Source: Micromonospora inositola (GTDB lineage: Bacteria; Actinomycetota; Actinomycetes; Mycobacteriales; Micromonosporaceae). Taken from it: 64,000 nucleotides of DNA. A program made the position numbers and the translations under genes. Positions 1 through 6,143 of this stretch are shown one piece after another (position 1 is the stretch's first letter; every line of letters starts with the position of its first letter). The notes beneath the pieces were generated by a model that had not been told where the DNA came from, ran no database searches, and saw only the letters and a program-made list of their open reading frames with translations. The DNA is taken from positions 3,100,001 to 3,164,000 of the forward strand of contig NZ_LT607754.1 in the NCBI RefSeq assembly GCF_900090285.1. Direction: 5' to 3'.

Positions 1-732
1 GGCGGCCATGCCGCGGTCGACGCTGGTGGTGGTCATGCCACCGTCACCCCCGTCGACGTGGCCACGCGGCATGCAGCGGTCCCGGTCGTCGTGGTCCCGA
101 CGGTCCTGGTCCTTGTTGTTCTCGTCCTTGCGGTCGCGGTCCTTGCCGTCGTCGTGCTTGTTGTTCTCGTCCTTGCGGTCGCGGTCCTTGCCGTCGTGGT
201 CCTTGTTGTCGCGGTTGTTGCGGTCCTCGTCCGACTGGTCGTCGGCCATGCCCCCGCCCTGGCCGTCGGACCCCGGCTGCCAGGTCTGGTCAGAGTTACC
301 GTTCCAGTCCTTGCGGTCCTCGTCCTTGCGGTTGTCGTCCTTGCCGTCGTCGTGCTTGTTGTTCTCGTCCTTGCGGTTGTCGTCCTTGCCGTCGTCGTGC
401 TTGTTGTTCTCGTCCTTGCGGTTGTCGTCCTTGCCGTCGTCGTGCTTGTTGTTCTCGTCCTTGCGGTCCTCGTCCTTGCGGTCGCGGTCCTTGCCGTCGT
501 GGTCCTTGCGGTCCTCGTCCTTGCGGTCCCAGTCCTTGCGGTCCCAGTCCTTGCGGTCCCAGTCCCCGTGGTCCCCAGGGCAGAACTCAAGAAGACTGAC
601 CTGCGGCTTGGCGACGACGTTGCCCGTGTACGCGTGTCCGGCCGCGTACGCCGCCCCGGGCGAGAACAGCAGCAGGGACGCGCCGCCGAGAGCGGCTCCC
701 GCAACGACCTTCCCGAGCATCTTCTTTCCCAT
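1..732 (-). CDS. Secreted Asp/Lys pentapeptide-repeat protein (3' end outside window)
   Basis: An uninterrupted minus-strand frame runs from an ATG at 732 to the left edge (244 codons, no stop), so the gene is partial. Residues 1-30 form a signal peptide (MGKKML start, hydrophobic core, AYA cleavage site near residue 30). After about 25 ordinary residues including one Cys, the protein becomes pentapeptides ending in Lys (DWDRK, DEDRK, DHDGK, DENNK, HDDGK, DDNRK): about 17 in residues 57-141, a Gly/Trp linker at 142-167, then about 9 imperfect ones at 168-219. The start is supported by GGAG 11 nt upstream; a GTG at 744 is an alternative. I do not recognise the family. An extracellular, strongly charged, probably disordered or ion-binding protein is inference. 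The plus-strand frames here are hydrophobic shadows of the repeat. Confidence 0.75.
   Translation of the reverse strand, partial: MGKKMLGKVVAGAALGGASLLLFSPGAAYAAGHAYTGNVVAKPQVSLLEFCPGDHGDWDRKDWDRKDWDRKDEDRKDHDGKDRDRKDEDRKDENNKHDDGKDDNRKDENNKHDDGKDDNRKDENNKHDDGKDDNRKDEDRKDWNGNSDQTWQPGSDGQGGGMADDQSDEDRNNRDNKDHDGKDRDRKDENNKHDDGKDRDRKDENNKDQDRRDHDDRDRCMPRGHVDGGDGGMTTTSVDRGMAA
76..231 (-). repeat. 15-bp coding tandem array, block 2 (imperfect)
   Basis: A second run of the same pentapeptide type (DHDGK, DRDRK, DENNK, HDDGK, then DQDRR and DHDDR). It is separated from block 1 by a linker rich in Gly, Asp and Trp. It is more degenerate than block 1, suggesting it is older. Confidence 0.8.
310..564 (-). 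repeat. 15-bp coding tandem array, block 1 (about 17 units)
   Basis: The 15-bp period encodes Lys-anchored pentapeptides. The units vary at positions 2 and 4 of the pentad, while the GAC at position 1 and AAG at position 5 are nearly invariant. The inner part is organised as a higher-order 45-bp unit repeated three times. Confidence 0.85.
331..465 (-). repeat. Three perfect 45-bp tandem copies
   Basis: Positions 331-375, 376-420 and 421-465 are identical by eye. Each encodes the 15-residue set DENNK-HDDGK-DDNRK (in shifted phase). Perfect identity indicates recent duplication by slippage or unequal crossover, so copy number may vary between strains. Confidence 0.9.
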
Positions 733-744
733 GACCTGCGTCAC

Positions 745-1117
745 TCCATCCCTGTTTGTCCTGAGCCCGACGAGAGCCGAGCTACGACCGACGTTAGACC
801 GTTTCGCGAACTATCAGGGGAAAGATTCATGTTCTAAAGTCTATTGGCGGTACGGGGCATAGGAGTGCTAAGCGGCTTTATGCTGGGATTAGGGGGGCGG
901 GGCGGCCTTCCATGCCACCTGGGCGGCTGCGGCCCCAGTGGGCCCGGAGGTTCCCCCTCCGCCGGACCCTGCCCCGCTCGGTGGACCTGCGGCGATCCGG
1001 CCCTGCTGCGCCGCCCCGTCCCCGCAAGGTGGTTCGCCCCTTACGGTTACGGCGATCAGGGCATCGAACCTTGCCGTGGAAGCGCTCCCATGCAAGCGAC
1101 CCACTGCCCAACCTGGT
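745..1117. other. Intergenic; AT-richer segment probably carries the promoter of the repeat gene
   Basis: No coding frame with actinobacterial codon bias is seen. Positions about 795-850 are clearly AT-richer than their surroundings and lie 60-120 bp upstream of the repeat-protein start, so a promoter reading leftwards is likely there. No unambiguous -35/-10 pair could be assigned. The rest is GC-rich with no recognised element. Confidence 0.4.
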
Positions 1118-1610
1118 GACCAACACCTCGGGGCTAGCCGGGCGGGACCGCCATGTGCGACGCGGTCAAGGCCAACGGCGCGTACGTCAACGGGGTCGGG
1201 TTACGCCCTGGCGAAGGCAGTCCGCGTGGATCGACTGGAACCAGTACGTCGACTAGCTCTCGTTCCCCAGGCGTTCCGCAGCGAGCTGGTCTCGGTCGGT
1301 TTCGACAGCAACATCGGCATGCTGATCGACACCTCCCGCAACGGCTGCGGCACCGCCCGGCCCACCGGCCCGGGCGCGACGACCAGCGTGGACGCCTACG
1401 TCAACGGTGGTCGGATCGACCGGCGGATCCACGCCGGCAACTGGGACGAGGGCAAGGGCTTCGACCGGATGTGCGACCCGACCTACACCGGCAACGCCCG
1501 CAACGGCCAACAGCATGAGCGGCGCCCTGCCGAACGCGCCGATCTCCGGTGCCTGGTGCTCCGCGCAGTTCCAGGAGCTCATGAGGAACGCCTACCCGCC
1601 GCACTCCTGA
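1118..1610 (+). pseudogene. Decayed 3' fragment of a GH6 cellulase/cellobiohydrolase
   Basis: Pieces of the GH6 C-terminal half appear in order but in three frames. VTNTS, KANGAYVNG and WIDWNQYVD are followed by a TAG at 1254 where family members have Glu. Then come FRSELVSVGFDSNIGMLIDT, SVDAYVNGGRIDRR and GKGFDRMCDPTYTGNARNG in a second frame. MSGALPNAPISGAW and the usual C-terminal RNAYPP ending are in a third, with a stop at 1608-1610. I infer a 1-nt deletion near 1265, a 1-nt insertion near 1508, and loss of about 30 residues between HAGNW and GKGFD. No 5' half or signal peptide is recognisable upstream. The enzyme would have cut beta-1,4-glucan; this copy cannot. Confidence 0.85.
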
Positions 1611-1669
1611 GCAACAGGTAGGCCCAGCCGTCGCGGCGGGAGGGAGGCACCGCCGCGGCAGATTCCCCC

Positions 1670-1710
1670 GGGCCCCTGGTCCGACCGTCCACCGGTCGGA
1701 CCAGGAGCCC
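1670..1710. terminator. Hairpin terminator, 17-bp stem with one mismatch
   Basis: Arms 1670-1686 and 1694-1710 pair with a 7-nt loop; the inner 10 bp (TGGTCCGACC/GGTCGGACCA) are perfect. It lies between the GH6 remnant and the convergent gene at 1762-2133, so it can serve both strands. Confidence 0.7.
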
Positions 1711-1761
1711 CCGCCGTGGGTTTCCGCCCGGGTCGACTCGTCCCGACGCCCGGGGACGTGC

Positions 1762-2133
1762 TCAGGGGACGGTCTTCTCGATTGCCGCCCGGCCCAGCTC
1801 GGCCAGGTCCCGGCGGGCCCGCTCCAGGTTCTCCGGGGTGAGGTCCTGGCCCCGGGCCATCACCAGGTCCTCCGGCTCCCACGGCTGCTCTGCACCGGTG
1901 CGGATGTTGTCGCCACCCGCGCCGGTGCCGGTCCCGGTGGCCCCGGTGCCCGCCGCGTACGGATCGCCGAGCAGGTCCTCGGTCGCCCCGGACGGTCCGC
2001 TGCCCGGCTCGGCGAAGACCGGGGTGTCCCGGTCCGGGCCGCCCCCGCCGGTCAACTGCGGCACGGTGCTCTCGTCGTCCACCGCGGCGGCCACCTCCGG
2101 GCGCTCCTCCAGCGGTCGGTCCCGATCGGTCAT
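1762..2133 (-). CDS. Hypothetical disordered acidic protein, 123 aa
   Basis: The ATG at 2133 has a strong GGAGG 8 nt upstream. The protein is hydrophilic, with no signal peptide or membrane segment. The first 85 residues are rich in Gly, Thr, Asp and Pro (a Gly-Thr run near the middle). The last 35 look helical (PENLERARRDLAELGRAAIE). I do not recognise a domain. It is the third gene of a leftward set with the two paralogous genes at 2325-3951, separated from them by a strong hairpin, so it may be transcribed separately. The longer frame extending upstream to about 2799 is a shadow of the neighbouring gene. Confidence 0.65.
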   Translation of the reverse strand: MTDRDRPLEERPEVAAAVDDESTVPQLTGGGGPDRDTPVFAEPGSGPSGATEDLLGDPYAAGTGATGTGTGAGGDNIRTGAEQPWEPEDLVMARGQDLTPENLERARRDLAELGRAAIEKTVP

Positions 2134-2282
2134 GCTGCTGCCCTCCTGTCCCCAGACGCGTTCCCTCGTCTCGCGTACCCCGTCCGGACCGGGCCATGCC
2201 GGCAGGGTCAGACCTGCCGGCCCTCCTCGGTGGTCGGCGGCTCGACCGGCCGCAGCCACTGCCACAGGAGCATCAGCAGGCC

Positions 2283-2313
2283 GGCGCCCCGGCCGGTGAC
2301 CGGCCGGGGCGCC
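2283..2313. terminator. Perfect 14-bp hairpin terminator
   Basis: Arms 2283-2296 and 2300-2313 (GGCGCCCCGGCCGG and its complement) have a 3-nt loop. It is immediately downstream of the stop codon of the leftward gene at 2325-3341. Confidence 0.7.
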
Positions 2314-2324
2314 ACGGGTACCGG

Positions 2325-3341
2325 TCAGCGACCGAGGACGCGGTCCAGGAAGTCCCGGTAGCCGCGTACGGCGATCCGGAGCTGCTCGGTGTCGGCCGAG
2401 CCGGAATCCTGCCAGCCGCCCAGCTTGGTCTTCTGCGCGCGCAGCGCGGTGGAGAGCGCCTCGATCGCCTCCTCGACCAGCGACTGCGCCTCGCCGACCG
2501 CGGCCCGCGGGTCGTCCACGAAGCGGAGCTGGACGTCCCGCCAGCGGTCCCGGAAGCCCTGGGCGGTTTCCGGCTCGAAGAGCGTGGCCGCATCCGCCGG
2601 CACCGCGCCCGGGGTCGGCCGGGCCGCCCCGGCCAGGGCCGCCCCGGCCAGGGCCGCCCCGGCGGCGGCGCCGGCCGTCCCGGCCCCGGCCGCCGCAGTG
2701 CTGGCGTCCGGGTCGACCATCGTCGGCTCGGCGCGGCCGTAGCCGGCCGCGCCGGCGGCCACCGCGTCGTCCCGGTCGCCCGGCTGTGCGGCAGCCCACC
2801 GGTCGGGGTCGTGCAGCCGGTCGCCGGCCGTCGGGTCGGCCCGCTCGTCGTCGAACGCGTCAGTCCGCCCCGGGGCGCCGTCGCCCGGCCGGGCGGTGTC
2901 CTCGCCGCGCGGGTCCCGCTCGTCCTCCGGCCGGCCGCTGGCCATGGCCGAGGCGGCCACCGCGTCGCCGACCGTGGTCGCGCCGAACGTGGTGGGCAGC
3001 GGCGCCGGCTCGTGGAACTCGGGGCGGCCGTCCCGGTCGGTGTCGGCCGCCTCGCCCTCCGCGTCCCGGGCGTCCCGCAGGTCGTACGGGCGGGTCTCGT
3101 CCAGGTTCGCGGCGTCCCGGCGGTCGCCGGTCAGCGTCTCGTCCCGGTCGTCGGGGCGGTCGTCGACCACGGCGGGGTCGTCGAAGGTGCCCCGGTCGTC
3201 CAGCGCGTCCTCGGTTACGTCGGCCCGGTCGTGCCGGGCGCCGTCGTCGCCGGAACCGTCGGCCGGCGATGGCACCGGCACGGGAGCGGACCGGATGGCC
3301 TCGGGGTGCTCGTTCGTGGCCTGCTGCTCTTCCTGGCGCAT
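2325..3341 (-). CDS. Hypothetical acidic protein sharing a C-terminal domain with its upstream neighbour, 338 aa
   Basis: Residues 1 to about 220 are low-complexity and very rich in Asp, Arg, Ala and Gly, with no signal peptide, and are presumably disordered. An Ala/Gly-rich stretch follows. The C-terminal about 100 residues form an ordered helical domain (QLRFVDDPRAAVGEAQSLV; ending ELRIA-type helix YRDFLDRVLGR). The same domain, with QVRFVDSPAETVGEADELV and a matching last helix, forms most of the protein encoded by 3355-3951, so the two are tandem paralogues. The 13-nt gap between them indicates one transcript. The function is unknown. The ordered domain resembles small actinobacterial helical proteins annotated only as hypothetical. 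Confidence 0.7.
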   Translation of the reverse strand: MRQEEQQATNEHPEAIRSAPVPVPSPADGSGDDGARHDRADVTEDALDDRGTFDDPAVVDDRPDDRDETLTGDRRDAANLDETRPYDLRDARDAEGEAADTDRDGRPEFHEPAPLPTTFGATTVGDAVAASAMASGRPEDERDPRGEDTARPGDGAPGRTDAFDDERADPTAGDRLHDPDRWAAAQPGDRDDAVAAGAAGYGRAEPTMVDPDASTAAAGAGTAGAAAGAALAGAALAGAARPTPGAVPADAATLFEPETAQGFRDRWRDVQLRFVDDPRAAVGEAQSLVEEAIEALSTALRAQKTKLGGWQDSGSADTEQLRIAVRGYRDFLDRVLGR

Positions 3342-3354
3342 GGTGGTGGCCTCC

Positions 3355-3951
3355 TCAGCGGCTCGTGGCGTCGTCGTGCGGGTGGTCGGGGCGGCGCTGC
3401 GTCGGCGGCTGGAGCCCGACCGGGTCCTCGCCGAGCAGATCGGCGAAGAGGGCCCGGTAGTGCACGACCGCTTGGCGGAGCTCCTCGGTGCTGGTCTCGC
3501 CGCGCTCGGTGCGCAGCCGGATCTCGTGGGCGTCCCGGTAGTGGGTCAGGGTGCGGGCGTGCTCGACGGAGAGATGGGCGATCTGGTCAGAGAAGTCCCC
3601 GGTGGGGTACCCCCGCTCGGCGATCAGCCGGCTGACCAGCTCATCGGCCTCGCCGACGGTCTCGGCGGGGGAGTCGACGAAGCGGACCTGGAGTTCCTCC
3701 CAGGCGGCGGCGTACCGGGCCCGGGATTCGGGGTCCAGCGGGGTGAGTTCGAGTTCGGCGTGCCGGCGCTCCCGCTCCCGCAGCTCACGCTCGGCCGCGC
3801 CGCGGCTGTCCCGCTCGGCGACCATCCGGTCGTACTCGGGGCCGAAGCGCTGCCTGAGCGAGCGGCGGCGGGCCGCCACCACGGCGACCGCGGCCAGCGC
3901 CGCGAGCACCAACAGGACGATGACTATGACGACTACCTGCGTGGGCGACAT
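3355..3951 (-). CDS. Membrane-anchored hypothetical protein, 198 aa
   Basis: The ATG at 3951 with GGAGGAG just upstream is preferred over an in-frame start at 4065, which lacks a ribosome site. The N-terminal membrane segment is at residues 4-25 (VVVIVIVLLVLAALAAVAVV) followed by positive charges, so the remainder is probably cytoplasmic. Residues 25-75 are a charged helix rich in Arg and Glu (coiled-coil-like), then the QVRFVDSP domain shared with 2325-3341. It ends in a His/Asp-rich tail. It is first in a leftward operon and divergent from the fur-catalase pair. The function is unknown; a membrane-tethered version of its soluble paralogue is a reasonable inference. Confidence 0.75.
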   Translation of the reverse strand: MSPTQVVVIVIVLLVLAALAAVAVVAARRRSLRQRFGPEYDRMVAERDSRGAAERELRERERRHAELELTPLDPESRARYAAAWEELQVRFVDSPAETVGEADELVSRLIAERGYPTGDFSDQIAHLSVEHARTLTHYRDAHEIRLRTERGETSTEELRQAVVHYRALFADLLGEDPVGLQPPTQRRPDHPHDDATSR

Positions 3952-4085
3952 GGCTCCTCCTTCGCCCGCTGGTATTCCCTCCGCCCACTGATCGCCAATC
4001 CCGATCGGCCGCACTTTCCTGGTCGATTGCGCGTCCGGTTCCCGGCCCGGCATGCCAAGACCCACACGACGACCCGCCGCGAAAA

Positions 4086-4100
4086 CTTGACTCGTTCCAG
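4086..4100 (+). promoter_or_regulatory. Possible Fur-type operator in the fur-catalase promoter
   Basis: The segment CTTGACTCGTTCCAG is an imperfect inverted repeat in an AT-richer stretch 22-36 nt upstream of the repressor start. Its position fits autoregulation by a Fur-family peroxide sensor. The symmetry is modest, so this is a suggestion only. Confidence 0.35.
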
Positions 4101-4121
4101 AAAACGCGCTTGGGTGGGGTG

Positions 4122-4427
4122 ATGCCGGTCGAGACCGACGCCGAACGTTCCGGCCGGACCGTCTACGACGTCCTGCACGCCCTGACCGGCGCGGGACTGC
4201 TGCGCCGGATCGCCCCGGCCGGCGGCCCCGCCCGGTCCGAGCTGTGCGGCCACGGCCACGACCACCTCGTCTGCCGGGACTGCGGGTCGATCGCCGACAC
4301 CGACCGTGGCCGGGCCCCCGGGCCCTGCCTCGACCCCTCGGCGGCCACCTTCGCGGTGGAGATCGCCGAGGTCACGTACTGGGGCCGCTGCCCCGACTGC
4401 CAGCACCGATCAGGAGGAGAGCGATGA
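4122..4427 (+). CDS. Fur-family regulator lacking most of its winged-helix domain (101 aa)
   Basis: Family members that control catalases are about 135-150 residues: a winged-helix domain and then a metal-binding dimerisation domain. Here only about 9 residues (MPVETDAER) precede the recognition-helix sequence [10 protein letters not shown], so helices 1-3 and about 45 residues are absent. The dimerisation half is intact: the His cluster [10 protein letters not shown], zinc-type pairs CRDCG and CPDC, and the family stretch EVTYWGRC. The gene overlaps the catalase start by 4 nt (ATGA), the usual arrangement for a peroxide-sensing repressor with its target. DNA binding should be impaired, which would leave the catalase derepressed or the protein acting as a dimerisation-only inhibitor. 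An internal deletion or an assembly error are both possible. Confidence 0.75.
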   Translation: MPVETDAERSGRTVYDVLHALTGAGLLRRIAPAGGPARSELCGHGHDHLVCRDCGSIADTDRGRAPGPCLDPSAATFAVEIAEVTYWGRCPDCQHRSGGER

Positions 4428-5911
4428 GCGACCAGGCCGGCAAGCCGATCCTCACCACCCGTCAGGGCCACCCGGTCCACAACAACCAGCAGCAGCGGAC
4501 GGTCGGCTCACGCGGCCCGGCGACGCTGGAGAACTACCACTTCCTGGAGAAGATCAGCCACTTCGACCGGGAGCGCATCCCGGAGCGGGTGGTGCACGCC
4601 CGCGGCTTCGTGGCGCACGGCGAGTTCGAGGCGTACGGGACGATCGGCGACCAGCCGGCGGCGAAGTACACCCGGGCGAAGCTCTTCCAGACCAAGGGCC
4701 GGAAGACCCCGGTGACCATCCGGTTCTCCACCGTCATCGGCGGTCGGGACTCCTCCGAGGCCGCCCGCGACCCCCGCGGCTTCGCGGTGAAGTTCCGCAC
4801 CGAGGACGGCAACTGGGACATGGTGGGCAACAACCTCCAGGTCTTCTTCATCCGTGACGCGATCAAGTTCCCGGACGTGATCCACTCGCTGAAGCCGGAC
4901 CCGGTGACCTTCCGCCAGGAGCCGAACCGGATCTTCGACTTCATGTCGAACACGCCCGAGTCGATGCACATGCTCACCTGGCTCTTCTCCCCGTACGGCA
5001 TCCCGAAGAACTACCGCACCATGCGCGGTTCGGGCGTGAACACGTACCGCCTCGTCAACGCCGAGGGCGAGGGCGTGCTGGTCAAGTTCCACTGGCTGAC
5101 CCAGCAGGGCGAGCACAACCTGACCCAGGCCGAGGCGGACGCCATCCAGGCCACCGAGCTGGGCCACGCCTCCAAGGACCTCTACGAGGCGATCGAGCGT
5201 GGCGAGTTCCCGCAGTGGGAGCTGAACGTCCAGATCGTGAGCGACGACGAGCACCCGGAGCTGGACTTCGACCCGCTCGACGACACCAAGATCTGGCCGG
5301 AGGAGCAGTTCCCGTACCTGCCGGTCGGCATGATGACGCTCAACCGCAACATCACCGACCACCACAACGAGAACGAGCAGATCGCCTTCGGCACCGGCGT
5401 GCTGATCGACGGCATCGACTTCTCCGACGACAAGATGCTGGTCGGCCGGACCTTCTCCTACTCGGACACCCAGCGCTACCGGGTCGGCCCGAACTACCTC
5501 CAGCTGCCGATCAACCGGCCGCGGGAGGACGTGCTGGTCAGCACCAACCAGGGTGGCGGCCAGATGTCGTACGGGGTGGACAACCGCGGCGGCAACCCGC
5601 ACATCAACTTCGAGCCGTCCTCAGTGGCCGGTCTGGCGGAGGCGGACGACTCCTACCGGGAGTACCGTCCGTTCGTCTCCGGCCAGATCATGAAGGCGCC
5701 GATCGAGCGGCAGAGCAACTATGCCCAGGCCGGCCGGCGCTACCGCGAGATGGCCGACTGGGAGCGGGACGACCTGATCCTCAACCTGACCACCCTGCTG
5801 GCCCAGTGCGACAAGCACATCCAGGAGAAGATGGTCTGGCACTTCAGCCAGTGCGACGAGGAGTACGGCCGCCGGGTCGCCGAGGGCCTCGGCATCTCCG
5901 TCTCCGCCTGA
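4424..5911 (+). CDS. katA: Monofunctional haem catalase (small-subunit type), 495 aa
   Basis: It converts hydrogen peroxide to water and oxygen. The active-site block [12 protein letters not shown] carries the catalytic His (residue 58). The distal Asn is residue 136 in [10 protein letters not shown]. The haem-ligand motif [12 protein letters not shown] contains the proximal Tyr (residue 346). About 495 residues with no C-terminal flavodoxin-like extension places it in the small-subunit (clade 3) group. The start ATG has AGGAGG 6 nt upstream inside the Fur gene, so translation is coupled. There is no signal peptide, so it is cytoplasmic. A perfect hairpin follows the stop. Confidence 0.97.
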   Translation: MSDQAGKPILTTRQGHPVHNNQQQRTVGSRGPATLENYHFLEKISHFDRERIPERVVHARGFVAHGEFEAYGTIGDQPAAKYTRAKLFQTKGRKTPVTIRFSTVIGGRDSSEAARDPRGFAVKFRTEDGNWDMVGNNLQVFFIRDAIKFPDVIHSLKPDPVTFRQEPNRIFDFMSNTPESMHMLTWLFSPYGIPKNYRTMRGSGVNTYRLVNAEGEGVLVKFHWLTQQGEHNLTQAEADAIQATELGHASKDLYEAIERGEFPQWELNVQIVSDDEHPELDFDPLDDTKIWPEEQFPYLPVGMMTLNRNITDHHNENEQIAFGTGVLIDGIDFSDDKMLVGRTFSYSDTQRYRVGPNYLQLPINRPREDVLVSTNQGGGQMSYGVDNRGGNPHINFEPSSVAGLAEADDSYREYRPFVSGQIMKAPIERQSNYAQAGRRYREMADWERDDLILNLTTLLAQCDKHIQEKMVWHFSQCDEEYGRRVAEGLGISVSA

Positions 5912-5925
5912 TCCCGCGCTGGCCA

Positions 5926-5960
5926 CGAGCGCCCCGCCGGTCCGTCCGGCGGGGCGCTCG
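5926..5960 (+). terminator. Perfect 15-bp hairpin terminator after catalase
   Basis: Arms 5926-5940 and 5946-5960 (CGAGCGCCCCGCCGG and its complement) enclose a 5-nt loop, 15 nt after the catalase stop. There is no strong U-tract, as is usual in high-GC actinobacteria. Confidence 0.8.
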
Positions 5961-6143
5961 CCGCGAACGGCGTCCACAGCGGAACATCCCGGACCGTAGT
6001 TACCGGCGAGACGGCCGGTAGTGCAACCGCCGCGGATTACGTATTCTGCCCAAGGTGCCCGAGCCGGGGCCCGGCGCCGTCGCCGGGACCACGTCCGGCC
6101 GGCGCCGGCGCCACCCCTGCGACAGCTTCCGGGCGAGGTCTGA

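Noticed and set aside
331-465. CRISPR array
   Set aside because: The 45-bp copies are directly abutting with no spacers and are in frame in a protein gene.
58-837. Hydrophobic plus-strand frame rich in Val and Leu
   Set aside because: It is the complement of the minus-strand Asp/Lys repeat; it lacks a ribosome site and has the composition of antisense repeat.
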